Below are positions 27,960 through 39,895 of a stretch of 56,611 nucleotides of DNA, in pieces; the stretch's first letter is position 1, and every line of letters starts with the position of its first letter. The stretch comes from Halomonas sp. (GTDB lineage: Bacteria; Pseudomonadota; Gammaproteobacteria; Pseudomonadales; Halomonadaceae). The DNA is taken from contig NZ_REBQ01000077.1 of assembly GCF_007692655.1 (NCBI RefSeq), positions 1-56,611 on the forward strand, written 5' to 3'. Below the pieces are notes generated by a model. That model saw only the letters and a program-made list of their open reading frames with translations, did no database searches and was not told the DNA's origin. Both the position numbers and the translations under genes were made by a program.

Positions 27960-30191
27960 TTAAGCGAGGGTCTGTGGGTCAATATCTATTGACCAGCGTA
28001 CCTTCCGCGCCTCGCGATTGGCCTCCAACCACTGCACCAACCAGCTAACGGCGGGGTGTAACTGGCTACGTTTATCCGCTGCCAGCATGACGTGTAAATG
28101 GTAGCGATTCTGGCGTCTCTCCATTGGAGCGGGCACCGGCCCAAGGCAGCGCGTTGGGACAGCTGACTCTTTCAGCCATTGGCGTAGTGCCTGGGCAGCT
28201 TGTTGGGCCAATGCCAGGGCAGCCTCCTCTTTGGGGCTTTCGATGCGTAACAATGCCATAAAACAGAAGGGCGGCAGTTGGGCGATCCGGCGTTCTTCCA
28301 GCATGTTGCGCGCTAGCGCCCCATAGCCATGCTCCGCTAGCTGGCCCAAATGAGGGTCGTCCGGGTGCAGGGTTTGGACCAGTACGCGGCCTGGGTGCGC
28401 TGCTCGGCCAGCTCGTCCCGCTACCTGTTCCAGTAGCTGGGCGCTATGTTCTAATGCGCGAAAATCAGCGGCGTACAGGCCGCCGTCGGCATTGACGACC
28501 ACCACCAGGGTCACGTGGGGAAGGTGGTGCCCTTTGGCGAGCATCTGGGTGCCGACCAATACGCAGGGCTCTCCGCGCTGGATCTCTTTAAGCACTTGCT
28601 CAAAGCTATCTTTGCGTCGTGTGCTGTCGCGGTCAATGCGATGTACGGTTGTTTTGGGGAACAACGACTGCAGCGTTTCTTCAGTGCGCTCCGTGCCGCT
28701 GCCCAAGGCACGGAGGTCACCGCTGCCGCACTCTGGGCAGGCATCAGGCAGGGCGCGTCGGCTGTCACAGTGGTGGCACGCGAGCATTGCAGGGTGACGG
28801 TGCAGCGTCATGCGTGCGTCACACTGGTCGCAATCGGCGATCCAGCCGCAGGCGTGGCAGGCTAGTGTCGGCGCAAAGCCCCGCCGGTTAATAAAGATCA
28901 GCACCTGCTTGCCGGCGGCGAGGGTGCTTTTAATTGCTTTGATGGCACCTGGCAGCAGGCCCCCTTGACGATGCTGGTGGCGTAAATCGATCAATTCTAA
29001 CTTGGCCGGTGGGTGGCGGCTGGGGCGCTGAGTAAGGCGAAGGTGCCGGTAAGCGCCGGTCAGCGCCTGATGCAGGCTCTCCAGCGAGGGGGTGGCGCTG
29101 CCCATCAGTAAGGGGATTTTATGGTAGTGAGCGCGGGCCACCGCCAAGTCACGGGCATGGTAGCGCAAGCCGTCATGCTGCTTATAAGAGCCGTCGTGCT
29201 CCTCATCGACAATGATCGCGCCTGGATTAGCCAGTGGGGTAAAAATCGCCGAGCGGGTGCCGATGATAATTAGCGCCCGGCCGCTGGCGGCGGCTTCCCA
29301 TACGTCTAAGCGTTCTGGGTCAGTAAGGCCCGAGTGCAGCGCCACGACGGGAACCCGAAAGCGGCTTCTAAAGCGCGCCAGTGTCTGTGGAGTTAAGCCA
29401 ATTTCCGGCACCAGCACCAGCGACTGTTTGCCCTTCGCAGCGACAGCCTCAATAAGCTGTAAATAAACTTCCGTTTTACCGCTCCCCGTCACCCCTTCAA
29501 GCAGGCAGGGGTGGTAGCCATCGAGTTTTTCATGCAGCGCAGCCAGCGCCGTTGCCTGCTCACGATTAAGGGGCAAGGCTGGCGTCGCCAGTAGATTGCC
29601 GCTTGGCGGGGTTGGCGCGGTAAGAATGTGTTCGTGGCTGGATGCTAAGCCTTTTTTCTCCAGTGCTAACAGCTGATCACGGGTAAAACCATGAGCGCTT
29701 ACCGCACGGCTGGGCAGGCCGTGGGGGTGTTGGCGCAGCAGTGCATAGAGCTCAGCTTGTTTAGGGGCTCGGCTGAGTATTGCTTCTGCGTCTTCGCCCT
29801 TGGCAAGCCAGAAGGTTTGGGTGCGTCCTGCCATAGGGTGGCCCTGCCGCAGTCGGGCAGGCATGGCGTGATGCAGCGTATCACCCAGGCTATGCTGGTA
29901 GTAGCGGGCAGCAAACCGGCACAGCCATAGCCAATCTTCTGGCAGCGGGGCATCGTCCAGCGTTTCGCTAACCGCGCGCAGTTGGCTGCGCGAAAGTTCG
30001 CTGTGGTTAGCCAGCTCGACCACCACGCCGACGACGTCGCGCCGACCAAAAGGCACCCGTACCCTCAGCCCTGGTTGCCAGCCACCGGGCGGTGGAGAGT
30101 GACAGGGTAGGTAATCGAACATTTTGCGCAGCGGTGAGGGCAGCGCCACTTTGAGCACTGAAGGTGCCCGTAAAGAAACAGGATCAGGCAA
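27960..30191 (-). CDS. priA: primosomal protein N' (replication restart helicase PriA)
   Basis: 743 residues. Rebuilds the replisome at stalled forks. N-terminal 3' DNA-binding domain, then a superfamily 2 helicase core with Walker A LLEGVTGSGKTEVYLQ (about 231-246) and DEEHDGSYKQ, a cysteine-rich zinc insert (CHACGWIADCDQC, CHHCDSR, CPECGSG), and VAGRAGRAAHPGRVLVQT. Translation starts at a TTG at 30191, well supported by ggagg at good spacing. Divergent from rpmE. Confidence 0.96.
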   Translation of the reverse strand: MPDPVSLRAPSVLKVALPSPLRKMFDYLPCHSPPPGGWQPGLRVRVPFGRRDVVGVVVELANHSELSRSQLRAVSETLDDAPLPEDWLWLCRFAARYYQHSLGDTLHHAMPARLRQGHPMAGRTQTFWLAKGEDAEAILSRAPKQAELYALLRQHPHGLPSRAVSAHGFTRDQLLALEKKGLASSHEHILTAPTPPSGNLLATPALPLNREQATALAALHEKLDGYHPCLLEGVTGSGKTEVYLQLIEAVAAKGKQSLVLVPEIGLTPQTLARFRSRFRVPVVALHSGLTDPERLDVWEAAASGRALIIIGTRSAIFTPLANPGAIIVDEEHDGSYKQHDGLRYHARDLAVARAHYHKIPLLMGSATPSLESLHQALTGAYRHLRLTQRPSRHPPAKLELIDLRHQHRQGGLLPGAIKAIKSTLAAGKQVLIFINRRGFAPTLACHACGWIADCDQCDARMTLHRHPAMLACHHCDSRRALPDACPECGSGDLRALGSGTERTEETLQSLFPKTTVHRIDRDSTRRKDSFEQVLKEIQRGEPCVLVGTQMLAKGHHLPHVTLVVVVNADGGLYAADFRALEHSAQLLEQVAGRAGRAAHPGRVLVQTLHPDDPHLGQLAEHGYGALARNMLEERRIAQLPPFCFMALLRIESPKEEAALALAQQAAQALRQWLKESAVPTRCLGPVPAPMERRQNRYHLHVMLAADKRSQLHPAVSWLVQWLEANREARKVRWSIDIDPQTLA

Positions 30192-30220
30192 TTGGCCTCC
30201 GGCGATAGTTTTGCTAGAAT
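30192..30220 (+). promoter_or_regulatory. predicted sigma-70 promoter of rpmE
   Basis: ttggcc, 17 nt, tagaat, with an extended-10 TG one base before the -10. It predicts a transcript start near 30227 and a leader of about 160 nt before the rpmE ATG. It lies at the very start of the divergent priA gene. Confidence 0.5.
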
Positions 30221-30241
30221 ATGCGGCCGCTCAATTTTAAC

Positions 30242-30293
30242 GGTCTGTCTTCAAGGACTGTCTCTTAAAACTGTCGCTTAAGATCTATCGTAA
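30242..30293 (+). repeat. four degenerate 13-nt tandem units in the rpmE leader
   Basis: Units ggtctgtcttcaa, ggactgtctctta, aaactgtcgctta and agatctatcgtaa run end to end from 30242 to 30293; the second and third share 10 of 13 bases. A ctgtc core recurs every 13 nt. They fall just inside the predicted rpmE transcript. Confidence 0.6.
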
Positions 30294-30388
30294 CGACAGA
30301 GCGGCTAACCGGTTAGTAATTTTTCCAAACCCGTATGCGGTGCCTGGCACGAGATCAGGTGGCGGCATATAGCTTCGTGAGGCTCGAA

Positions 30389-30604
30389 ATGAGACAAGGT
30401 ATTCACCCGAATTACAACACGGTCACCGCTAGTTGTTCTTGCGGCGCTACTTTCCAGGTAGGTTCGACCTCTGGTCAGGACTTCTCTTTGGATGTGTGCT
30501 CCAACTGCCACCCGTTCTACACTGGTAAGCAGAAGCAAGCGACCACTGGTGGCCGCGTAGAGCGCTTCAACAAGCGTTTTGGCGCTGCTGTTAAGCGCGG
30601 CTAA
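30389..30604 (+). CDS. rpmE: 50S ribosomal protein L31, zinc-binding type
   Basis: 71 residues starting [20 protein letters not shown]. The four zinc-type cysteines are present (CSC near 16-18, CSNC near 37-40), so this is the zinc-containing form, and [22 protein letters not shown] is the conserved L31 end. The frame runs back to 30335, but the ATG at 30389 gives the family N-terminus and follows tgagg. A leader of about 160 nt with repeats precedes it, and a strong terminator follows. Divergent from priA. Confidence 0.96.
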   Translation: MRQGIHPNYNTVTASCSCGATFQVGSTSGQDFSLDVCSNCHPFYTGKQKQATTGGRVERFNKRFGAAVKRG

Positions 30605-30659
30605 TCCATCCCTGGATAGCCACATCACGAGCAGCCTTTTCAAGCTAGGTTAGGCTCGC

Positions 30660-30689
30660 AAAAAACCCACGTCTCGGCGTGGGTTTTTT
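30660..30689 (+). terminator. Rho-independent terminator of rpmE
   Basis: aaaaaacccacg pairs with cgtgggtttttt around tctcgg, followed by more T residues. Confidence 0.92.
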
Positions 30690-30877
30690 ATTTTTTGACA
30701 AAATTTATAAAAAGCATTTATTTGGAAATGTTTTTCACAAGTGCTGCATTACAGCAATAAGTAAAGCGTTATAGATAAAGCCTTTCTGTATAAGATCCAG
30801 CAAATACCTACTAAAAGTAACGAATGTGAAGGTAAAATTCAGTTAAACGGGCGTTTTGTTATTGGTTGACGGCGCGC

Positions 30878-30906
30878 TTGAGACACATAGGTTTTTTCTA
30901 TATTCT
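30878..30906 (+). promoter_or_regulatory. predicted sigma-70 promoter of the malic enzyme gene
   Basis: ttgaga, 17 nt, tattct (5 of 6 and 4 of 6 to consensus). It lies inside the extended reading frame, which argues that translation starts at 30946 and not at the upstream alternative start at 30856. Confidence 0.5.
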
Positions 30907-30945
30907 GAAAAGACTTATCTACTTTATGCTAACTGGACTCTGACC

Positions 30946-32217
30946 ATGACCGATGCAAATAAGCAGGCTGCTTTGGATTACCACGCTAAACCGATTCCCG
31001 GTAAATTATCGGTGGAGTTGACCAAACCCACGGCAACTGCCCGGGATTTGGCACTGGCGTATAGTCCAGGCGTGGCTGAGCCAGTACTTGAGATCGCCCG
31101 GGATGCGGAAAATGCCTACCGCTATACAGGCAAGGGCAATCTAGTGGCGGTTATTACCGATGGCAGCGCTATCCTGGGGCTGGGTAACCTTGGTCCATTG
31201 GCCAGTAAGCCAGTCATGGAAGGCAAAGGCGTGCTGTTCAAGTGTTTTGCCGGTATTAACTCGGTGGATATTGAAGTGGACGCTGAAAGTCCGCAGGCAT
31301 TTATCGATACCGTCGCACGCATTGCCGATACATGGGGCGGCATCAACCTTGAAGATATTAAAGCGCCGGAGTGTTTTGAGATTGAAAAAGCGCTGATTGA
31401 GCGCTGCAATATCCCGGTATTCCACGATGACCAGCACGGTACCGCCATTGTGACGGCGGCGGGTATGCTCAATGCACTGGATATTGCGGGTAAGCGTATC
31501 GAAGACGTTAAAATTGTCTGCATGGGTGCTGGTGCAGCGGCCATTGCCTGCATGCGGTTGCTGGTCTCGTGTGGTGCCAGTAAAGAAAACTTAGTGATGC
31601 TTGATCGTCGAGGTGTTATTCACACCGATCGTGAAGGCATTAACGAATATAAAGCCGAGTTCGCTCGCGATACCGATATGCGCACTCTGGATGATGCCAT
31701 CGATAACGCTGATGTCTTTATCGGCTTGTCAGGACCTGGGCTGCTCTCCGCTGAGCAGGTGAAGAAAATGGCGCCAGATCCGGTGATTTTTGCCTGCACC
31801 AATCCGGATCCGGAAATTCATCCTGACGTTGCCCGCGAGGCCCGCCCGGATGTGATTATGGCCACCGGCCGCTCGGATTTCCCCAATCAGGTCAACAACG
31901 TGCTGGGCTTTCCCTTTATCTTCCGCGGCGCCTTGGATGTTCGTGCAACGCGTATTAATGAAGAGATGAAACTGGCCGCGGTGCATGCGCTGAAAGACTT
32001 GGCCCGCGAGCCGGTGCCCCAGGAAGTACTTGACGCCTATGAGCGCACCGAAATGAGCTTTGGCCGCGAATATATCATTCCTACGCCGGTGGATATTCGC
32101 CTGCTGGCGCGGGTCACCTCAGCGGTGGCACAAGCCGCGGTTGATTCCGGTGTGGCGCGTAAGCCGTACCCTGCGCACTACCCACTGCAGTCAATTAACG
32201 ACGTTTATGGTGGCTAG
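30946..32217 (+). CDS. NAD(P)-dependent malic enzyme, short form
   Basis: Decarboxylates malate to pyruvate and yields NAD(P)H. 423 residues from the ATG at 30946. N-terminal malic domain with TARDLALAYSPGVAEP and LGNLGPLASKPVMEGKGVLFK, and an NAD(P)-binding domain with IVCMGAGAAAIACMRLL. It stops at the end of the malic core and lacks the C-terminal phosphotransacetylase-like domain of E. coli MaeB, like the 422-residue Pseudomonas enzyme encoded next to rpmE and priA. Coenzyme choice cannot be told by eye. A terminator follows. Confidence 0.93.
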   Translation: MTDANKQAALDYHAKPIPGKLSVELTKPTATARDLALAYSPGVAEPVLEIARDAENAYRYTGKGNLVAVITDGSAILGLGNLGPLASKPVMEGKGVLFKCFAGINSVDIEVDAESPQAFIDTVARIADTWGGINLEDIKAPECFEIEKALIERCNIPVFHDDQHGTAIVTAAGMLNALDIAGKRIEDVKIVCMGAGAAAIACMRLLVSCGASKENLVMLDRRGVIHTDREGINEYKAEFARDTDMRTLDDAIDNADVFIGLSGPGLLSAEQVKKMAPDPVIFACTNPDPEIHPDVAREARPDVIMATGRSDFPNQVNNVLGFPFIFRGALDVRATRINEEMKLAAVHALKDLAREPVPQEVLDAYERTEMSFGREYIIPTPVDIRLLARVTSAVAQAAVDSGVARKPYPAHYPLQSINDVYGG

Positions 32218-32245
32218 GCTAGTTAGCCATACCAACGTTTATTCG

Positions 32246-32278
32246 CTTACGCCCGCTTCTTGCGGGCGTAAGTGTTTT
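32246..32278 (+). terminator. terminator of the malic enzyme gene
   Basis: cttacgcccgc (32246-32256) pairs with gcgggcgtaag (32262-32272) over a 5-nt loop, followed by tgtttt. Confidence 0.85.
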
Positions 32279-32338
32279 GGTAAGTACTTGAAGCATAAAG
32301 AAGATCTCAATGTGCCTTGGGCAGGTTTCAGCAAGAGT

Positions 32339-32425
32339 CTTTCGCCTCAGGGACGGCGAAAGTAGCGCCCATGGATGGGTTTACAGCGCCCTTGCGGCAA
32401 CCTGTCCAGGGCTATTTTCCATATA
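32339..32425. repeat. structured intergenic element, possible dispersed repeat
   Basis: Between the malic enzyme terminator and the tesB stop. ctttcgcc (32339-32346) pairs with ggcgaaag (32355-32362), then comes the palindrome-rich gcgcccatggatgggttta and an imperfect agcgccct...agggct hairpin. I recall closely similar intergenic text in other Halomonas sequences, but no second copy was found in this window. Confidence 0.4.
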
Positions 32426-32431
32426 CTAGTC

Positions 32432-33825
<1,394 letters not shown>

Positions 33826-33852
33826 TGCCATGAAGCTGTTAGCTTAACGTGG

Positions 33853-35319
33853 TCATTCATTCAGCGGCGGGACAAGCTCAAACAGTAGCAGTGGGTCATC
33901 GCTCGCTGGCGTTTGTTCTAATTGGAAAAACTGCTGGCGACTGCGTTCCACATACTCAATCATTTCATAGTAGCGGCGTATGTTGCGCACATAAATAACC
34001 GGCTCACCGCCGCGGGCGTAGCCATGCCGCGTCTGGCTGTGCCATTCACGATGCTGTAACAGGGGCAGCGCACTGCGCACATCCTCCCAACTGTTGGGAT
34101 TGCCACCACGCATTTCGGCAATGTTGCGGGCATCGTATAGGTGGCCAAGGCCAACGTTATAGGCGGCCATGGCCATATACAGGCGATCCTCGCCGGTGAT
34201 GGCTTCCGGTAAACGGTCTTTGATGCTGCGCAGGTAGCGAGCGCCGCCGTCGATACTTTGCGCCGGGTCGGTGCGATCGCTGATGCCCATCTCACCAGCA
34301 GTGGGGTTGGTCAACATCATCAAACCACGTACTCCGGTAGGCGAGACGGCGTTGGGGTCCCAGTGGGACTCTTGATAACCCACCGCCGCCAGCAATTGCC
34401 AATCAAAGCCAGTTGCCCGCGCGGCTTGCTTGAAGAGCTCGGTGTATTGAGGCAATCGCGAGTCAAGGTGGGCTAAAAATGTGCGAGTACCGACATACTC
34501 CAGGTAATCATCATGGCCGAAGTAACGATTGACCAGTTGATCAAGCGTGCCGCTCTGCTGAAGATCCTGCAGGAAATTATTCGCCGCTTCTAACAGCCCT
34601 AAGCCTCGCCCGCTTGGTAGCGCCCAGGCCATGGAAAGCGGTTCGCCAAGCACAAAGCCGCGCTCAACGTTAGGGAAAAACAGCCGGTTCAAGCGGAACT
34701 GGTGTTCAAAAATCACCGCGACGTCAAGAGTGCCACTTTCAACCCGCGCGAGGAGTTCTGCCACTTCTAGCTCATTAGACTCTTTCCAGCTAAGGGTTGG
34801 ATGATGGTGCTGGAGATCCCGCAGTGCTTCTCCTGTTCCTGCGCCGCTGAGCGTTCCAATTTCTAAACCTACTAGATCTTCTGGCGCCTGAATGCCATTC
34901 AGGCCGCGCCGATATACCACCAGTGGCTGCATCTGGATAATTGGGCGGGTGTAATGGATGCCCGTTATGTTTGGCAGTAGTGGCAGTGCAGCAGCACCTA
35001 AGTCGCCTTTTTCGCGAACGGCAGGGAGCACGCTTTCCGGGTGGTGGCTGGCATTGAGATTAAGGCTAACCCCCAGGTAATCGGCGAACCGGTGCATCAA
35101 CTCATATTCAAACCCAGTAGGGCCTTGGCGGCCTTCGTAGTAGGTAGTAGGCGTGTTACGGGTATGAAAGGTAATAAAATCTTTTTCGCTAATATGCGTT
35201 AGGTGCTCGCCAGGAGGGACCAATAACAGAGAGGGGACCATGACCAGTAGGGTCATGGCAATTAATGCATAATAAGCGCTGGCACGGGCAGCGAAATGTC
35301 GGCAAATCAACGTCAGCAT
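33853..35319 (-). CDS. mltF: membrane-bound lytic murein transglycosylase F
   Basis: 488 residues. Cleaves peptidoglycan between MurNAc and GlcNAc, forming 1,6-anhydro ends. One hydrophobic N-terminal segment (about 15-33), a regulatory solute-binding-like domain (family 3 SBP fold, about 45-270), then a Slt-type lysozyme-like domain with the catalytic Glu in [20 protein letters not shown] and [15 protein letters not shown]. No lipobox Cys is apparent at the N-terminus. Divergent from purL. Its anhydro-muropeptide products would feed AmpD, also encoded in this window. Confidence 0.94.
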   Translation of the reverse strand: MLTLICRHFAARASAYYALIAMTLLVMVPSLLLVPPGEHLTHISEKDFITFHTRNTPTTYYEGRQGPTGFEYELMHRFADYLGVSLNLNASHHPESVLPAVREKGDLGAAALPLLPNITGIHYTRPIIQMQPLVVYRRGLNGIQAPEDLVGLEIGTLSGAGTGEALRDLQHHHPTLSWKESNELEVAELLARVESGTLDVAVIFEHQFRLNRLFFPNVERGFVLGEPLSMAWALPSGRGLGLLEAANNFLQDLQQSGTLDQLVNRYFGHDDYLEYVGTRTFLAHLDSRLPQYTELFKQAARATGFDWQLLAAVGYQESHWDPNAVSPTGVRGLMMLTNPTAGEMGISDRTDPAQSIDGGARYLRSIKDRLPEAITGEDRLYMAMAAYNVGLGHLYDARNIAEMRGGNPNSWEDVRSALPLLQHREWHSQTRHGYARGGEPVIYVRNIRRYYEMIEYVERSRQQFFQLEQTPASDDPLLLFELVPPLNE

Positions 35320-35503
35320 GGGGTCTTGTCGGCGTGGAACAAGCTGCCACGATACCCAGCCGTACGCAAACTGTCACCTTGTTGATTTCGTGTGGGCGGC
35401 GCTTTCCAGTATCATAGCGGCTTTCTGGAAACATAAAAGAAGGGCCGTACTGCGGCCTGATGGTTTCCCTGCTCGAATTTCCCTGCTCTAGAGGCTTCAG
35501 GAT

Positions 35504-38500
35504 ATGCTCGAACTGCGAGGCGCGCCCGCCCTTTCTGCCTTCCGTCATGCTCGGCTGCTAACGGTGCTGCGTGAACGTGTGCCCGAAGTGGAAGCGCTGT
35601 CTGCCCACTATGTTCACTTTGTCGATGTTAGCTCCCGCGAGCGCCGTGACGAACTGGATGACGCCTCTCATGAGCGTTTGGCTCAGTTACTCGACTACGG
35701 CACTCACACGAGCCTAGAAGTTCCCGACAACGCCCAGCGCTTTCTGGTGGTGCCACGTCTAGGTACTCAATCGCCCTGGTCGTCTAAAGCGACCGATATC
35801 GCGCATAACTGTGGGTTGCAGCAAATTGCCCGTATCGAGCGCGGTATCGATTACCGCGTCGGCTTTACCGCCCCGCCCGATAACGAGAGCATGGCTGCTT
35901 TGACCGCGCTGCTGCATGACCGTATGACTGAAACCGTACTGGCCGATGGTGCGGAGGCCACTAAGCTGTTTGCTCAGCATGACCCGGCGCCATTGGGCAG
36001 TGTGGATATTCTGGAAGGCGGTCGAGACGCGCTGGCAACCGCTAATCAAGCGCTGGGGCTGGCGCTTGCAGAGGACGAGATCGACTATTTAGTAGACGCC
36101 TTCAATGAGCTGGGGCGTAATCCCAGTGACGTTGAGCTGATGATGTTTGCCCAGGCCAACTCAGAGCACTGTCGCCACAAAATATTCAACGCGGACTGGG
36201 TGATCGACGGCGAGCCCCAGAGCCACTCGCTGTTTAAAATGATCAAGAACACCTTCGCCACCTCACCGGACAATGTGCTCTCGGCCTACAGCGACAACGC
36301 GGCGGTGATTAAGGGCAGCCAGGCCGGGCGTTTCTTCCCGGCACCGCTAACAGGCGCTGAGCAAGAGCGCGCGCTGTATGCCACCCATCAGGAGCCCATT
36401 CATATCCTGATGAAGGTGGAAACCCATAACCACCCCACGGCGATTGCCCCCTTCCCCGGTGCGGCCACGGGCTCGGGCGGCGAGATTCGTGATGAAGGTG
36501 CCACCGGCATTGGCGGCAAACCCAAAGCGGGGTTGTCGGGCTATACCGTCTCCAACCTGCGCATTCCTGAGTTTGTGCAGCCCTGGGAAGCCTTTGATTA
36601 CGGTAAGCCCGAGCGCATGCAGTCGGCGCTTAACATTATGCTCGATGGCCCCATTGGCGGCGCTGCGTTTAACAATGAGTTTGGTCGGCCCAACCTGACC
36701 GGCTATTTCCGCACCTACGAGCAGGAGTCGCTAAACGACGGCGGCATCGAGCGGCGCGGTTTCCATAAGCCGATTATGCTTGCCGGTGGTTACGGTAATA
36801 TCCGTGCCCATCACGTTCAAAAGGGCGATATTCCGGTGGGCGGCAAGCTGATTGTTATGGGCGGTCCGGCGATGCTGATCGGTCTGGGCGGTGGTGCGGC
36901 CTCCAGTATGGCGTCCGGTACCTCCAGCGCCGACCTGGATTTCGCCTCGGTGCAGCGTGAAAACCCTGAAATCGAGCGCCGTGCTCAGGAAGTTATCGAC
37001 CGCTGCTGGGCGCTGGGTGATCACAACCCGATTCGCTTTATTCACGATGTTGGCGCGGGTGGGCTCTCCAACGCGCTGCCGGAGTTGGTAAAAGATGGCA
37101 ATCGTGGTGGCCGCTTTGATCTGCGCGCGGTGCCCAATGCCGAGCCGGGCATGAGTCCGCTGGAAATCTGGTGCAACGAAGCCCAAGAGCGCTATGTGCT
37201 CGCAGTCGCGCCGGAAGATCTGGCTACCTTTGATGCCCTGTGCAAGCGTGAGCGCTGCCCTTATGCGGTAGTTGGTGAAGCGCTGGAAGCGCACCATCTT
37301 GAAGTGCGTGATGGCCACTTTGACAGTAAGCCGGTGGATTTGCCGATGAGCGTACTGTTCGGCAAAGCGCCTAAGATGCAGCGTGAATTTGAGCGTCACG
37401 AGCCTGAGCTTTCCGGTGTGATGCTAGATAATCTTGATCTGCGTGAGGCGTTAGACCGCGTGTTGCGCCTGCCCACGGTGGCCTCCAAAAGCTTTTTGAT
37501 CACCATCGGCGACCGCTCGATTACCGGCCAGGTGGCGCGGGATCAAATGGTCGGCCCCTGGCAGGTGCCCGTCGCCGATGTGGCAGTGACCACGGCCAGC
37601 TTTGATAGCCATGTGGGCGAAGCCATGGCCATGGGCGAACGCCCGCCGGTGGCGTTGATTAATCCTGCCGCCAGCGCCCGCTTGGCGGTTGCTGAAGCGA
37701 TTACCAACTTGGCTGCGGCACCGATTGCCAAGCTGAGTGATATCAAACTCTCTGCCAACTGGATGAGTGCGGCCGACCACCCTGGCGAGAATCAGGCGCT
37801 GTATGACGCCGTCTATGCCGTGGGTATGGAGATGTGTCCAGCGCTTGGCATTGCCATTCCCGTGGGCAAAGACTCAATGTCGATGCGTACGTCCTGGGTG
37901 GATGAGAAGCAAGAGGGCGAAAGCGAAGAGAAGAGCGTCACCTCGCCGCTATCGCTAGTTGTTACCGGCTTTGCACCGGTCACCAATGCGCTGGCAACGC
38001 TGACGCCGCAGATCAACCTGGATCAAGACGAATCGGATTTGATTTTGATCGATTTGGGCAGTGGCCAAAACCGCTTGGGTGGCTCTGCGCTAGCCCAGGT
38101 TTATGGCCAGGTGGGGAATGATTGCCCGGATGTAGATGACCCCGAAGATATTAAGGCGTTTTTCGAAGTCATTCAGGGACTCAATCGCGACGGTAAACTG
38201 TTGGCCTACCACGACCGTAGCGATGGGGGGCTGCTAGTCACGCTGCTGGAAATGGCCTTTGCCGCCCGCGCCGGACTTGAGATCAAGCTTGACTGGATGA
38301 TCGATGAACCGGTGGAAGCGCTAAATGCTCTATTCTCGGAAGAGCTGGGCGCCGTCATTCAGGTTAATCGCCAAGACACCGAAGAAGTGCTGGCCCAGTT
38401 TGCCGTGGCCGGTATTGAAACCTGCGGCGTGATTGCTCGCCCCCGCTACGACGACCAGGTGCGCGTCACACTATTTGAAGAGCCGCTGCTGGAAACCACC

Positions 38501-39454
38501 CGCCAGATCACCCAGCGTACCTGGGCAGAGACCAGCTACCGGATGCAGGCGCTGCGGGATAACCCCGAATGCGCCAAAAACGAATTCGACAACCTGCTTG
38601 ATAGCCGTGATCCAGGGCTTTCTGCAACGCCCACCTTTGATATCAATGAAGATATCAGTGCGCCCTATATCAACACGGCGAAGCCTGCCATGGCGGTGCT
38701 GCGCGAGCAGGGTGTTAATGGTCAGGTGGAGATGGCCTGGGCCTTCGATAAGGCCGGCTTTGACGCAGTGGATGTGCATATGAGCGACATCCTGGAAGGG
38801 CGTGTGTCGCTTGAGGAGTTCAAAGGCCTGGTGGCCTGTGGTGGCTTCTCCTATGGCGATGTGCTGGGCGCCGGGGGCGGCTGGGCCAAGTCGGTGCTGT
38901 TTAACGAGCGCGCCCGTGAGCAGTTTGCAGCCTTCTTCGCCCGTGAAGATAGCTTCTCGCTGGGTGTATGTAACGGCTGTCAAATGCTGTCACAGTTGAA
39001 AGCGCTGATTCCTGGTGCAGAAAACTGGCCGACCTTTGTGCGCAACGAATCCGAGCAGTTTGAGGCGCGGGTCTCCATGGTGCGGGTTGAAAAAAGCCCC
39101 TCGATTCTTCTTGCCGGTATGGAGGGGTCCAAGCTGCCCATCGCCGTGGCCCACGGCGAAGGGCGGGCGGAGTTCCGTGACACGGCCCATCTGCGCAGCA
39201 TGCAGTCGAGCAGCCAAATCGCCCTGCGCTATATCGACAACTACGGTCAGGCGACCACTCGCTACCCGGCAAACCCCAACGGCTCGCCCTCGGGCATTAC
39301 CGGCCTAACCACGCCAGATGGTCGCGTAACCATCATGATGCCGCACCCTGAGCGCGTTGCACGGGCGGTCACTAACTCCTGGCGTCCTGCAGAGTGGACC
39401 GAAGACGGCGCTTGGTTGCGCCTATTCCGCAATGCCCGGGTTTGGCTTAATTAA
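35504..39454 (+). CDS. purL: phosphoribosylformylglycinamidine synthase
   Basis: Fourth step of purine synthesis: FGAR plus glutamine and ATP to FGAM. 1316 residues, the long fused gammaproteobacterial form. N-terminal PurS-like domain, two PurM-like halves ([52 protein letters not shown]), and a C-terminal class I glutaminase with the nucleophile in [12 protein letters not shown] and the His-Glu pair in [10 protein letters not shown]. High-GC, strongly biased codon use suggests high expression. Monocistronic, with a terminator after it. Confidence 0.97.
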   Translation: MLELRGAPALSAFRHARLLTVLRERVPEVEALSAHYVHFVDVSSRERRDELDDASHERLAQLLDYGTHTSLEVPDNAQRFLVVPRLGTQSPWSSKATDIAHNCGLQQIARIERGIDYRVGFTAPPDNESMAALTALLHDRMTETVLADGAEATKLFAQHDPAPLGSVDILEGGRDALATANQALGLALAEDEIDYLVDAFNELGRNPSDVELMMFAQANSEHCRHKIFNADWVIDGEPQSHSLFKMIKNTFATSPDNVLSAYSDNAAVIKGSQAGRFFPAPLTGAEQERALYATHQEPIHILMKVETHNHPTAIAPFPGAATGSGGEIRDEGATGIGGKPKAGLSGYTVSNLRIPEFVQPWEAFDYGKPERMQSALNIMLDGPIGGAAFNNEFGRPNLTGYFRTYEQESLNDGGIERRGFHKPIMLAGGYGNIRAHHVQKGDIPVGGKLIVMGGPAMLIGLGGGAASSMASGTSSADLDFASVQRENPEIERRAQEVIDRCWALGDHNPIRFIHDVGAGGLSNALPELVKDGNRGGRFDLRAVPNAEPGMSPLEIWCNEAQERYVLAVAPEDLATFDALCKRERCPYAVVGEALEAHHLEVRDGHFDSKPVDLPMSVLFGKAPKMQREFERHEPELSGVMLDNLDLREALDRVLRLPTVASKSFLITIGDRSITGQVARDQMVGPWQVPVADVAVTTASFDSHVGEAMAMGERPPVALINPAASARLAVAEAITNLAAAPIAKLSDIKLSANWMSAADHPGENQALYDAVYAVGMEMCPALGIAIPVGKDSMSMRTSWVDEKQEGESEEKSVTSPLSLVVTGFAPVTNALATLTPQINLDQDESDLILIDLGSGQNRLGGSALAQVYGQVGNDCPDVDDPEDIKAFFEVIQGLNRDGKLLAYHDRSDGGLLVTLLEMAFAARAGLEIKLDWMIDEPVEALNALFSEELGAVIQVNRQDTEEVLAQFAVAGIETCGVIARPRYDDQVRVTLFEEPLLETTRQITQRTWAETSYRMQALRDNPECAKNEFDNLLDSRDPGLSATPTFDINEDISAPYINTAKPAMAVLREQGVNGQVEMAWAFDKAGFDAVDVHMSDILEGRVSLEEFKGLVACGGFSYGDVLGAGGGWAKSVLFNERAREQFAAFFAREDSFSLGVCNGCQMLSQLKALIPGAENWPTFVRNESEQFEARVSMVRVEKSPSILLAGMEGSKLPIAVAHGEGRAEFRDTAHLRSMQSSSQIALRYIDNYGQATTRYPANPNGSPSGITGLTTPDGRVTIMMPHPERVARAVTNSWRPAEWTEDGAWLRLFRNARVWLN

Positions 39455-39493
39455 CCATCGGTTAGCGATGGACTTAGCGATTCGTTGCGCAGT

Positions 39494-39520
39494 CACGGCG
39501 GCTTTCAGCCGCCGTGTTCT
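39494..39520 (+). terminator. terminator of purL
   Basis: cacggcggct (39494-39503) pairs perfectly with agccgccgtg (39507-39516) over a 3-nt loop, followed by ttct. It lies just before the convergent zinc-ribbon gene stop. Confidence 0.8.
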
Positions 39521-39531
39521 ATTCAGCACGA

Positions 39532-39768
39532 TTAAGAGGGATGCGAAGTGGCATGAGGCGGCTCTTCTGCTTTCAAAGTAGGGAGGCCAAGTTTAGCCTC
39601 CAGCGACTCAAGCTCTTGGCGGTAGCGCTCGACGATGTATTCGTAGCGGCCAAAGTCATGGCCACAGTCCATGCAATACACATGGGCTTTATCACGACGG
39701 GTAGCAGGTAAACGTTTTAATCTGCTGCTGCATTTTGGGCACTCAGGGCTGAAATGTTTGTTTGCCAT
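39532..39768 (-). CDS. small zinc-ribbon protein of unknown function
   Basis: 78 residues from the ATG at 39768, preceded by aagaggtg; the longer frame to 39915 has no site. Two CxxC pairs (ECPKCSSRL and VYCMDCGHDF) form a zinc ribbon of about 25 residues, followed by a helical region (YEYIVERYRQELESLEAKLG) and a short tail. Could bind nucleic acid or a protein partner. No family name recognised. Divergent from radD with 127 nt between. Confidence 0.7.
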   Translation of the reverse strand: MANKHFSPECPKCSSRLKRLPATRRDKAHVYCMDCGHDFGRYEYIVERYRQELESLEAKLGLPTLKAEEPPHATSHPS

Positions 39769-39895
39769 GACACACCTCTTTACTAAGTTATTAGGTTCTC
39801 GCTTGAAAGGGCTTGCGAGAACAGGGAGTGTTTTTAAAACCTTCATGATTAAGATGCGACGAAAGTCGCAATAGTTCAATAGCAGGCTAATAAAT

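Larger units (their letters stand above)
30605..30945 (+). other. gap between rpmE and the malic enzyme gene
   Basis: 341 nt. Holds the rpmE terminator (30660-30689), an AT-rich stretch (about 30690-30840) with a lone ttgaca at 30695 that lacks a good -10 partner, and the predicted promoter of the malic enzyme gene (30878-30906). No gene seen on either strand. Confidence 0.6.

Noticed and set aside
30695-30700. Perfect -35 hexamer ttgaca after the rpmE terminator
   Set aside because: No acceptable -10 at 16-18 nt; the site is in T-rich terminator tail sequence.
30856-30945. TTG start extending the malic enzyme
   Set aside because: A good sigma-70 promoter lies inside the extension, and the ATG at 30946 gives the family start.
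36731-37399. 222-codon open frame on the minus strand
   Set aside because: Lies wholly inside purL, which is certain; it is a shadow frame of GC-rich coding sequence with no ribosome site or family resemblance.
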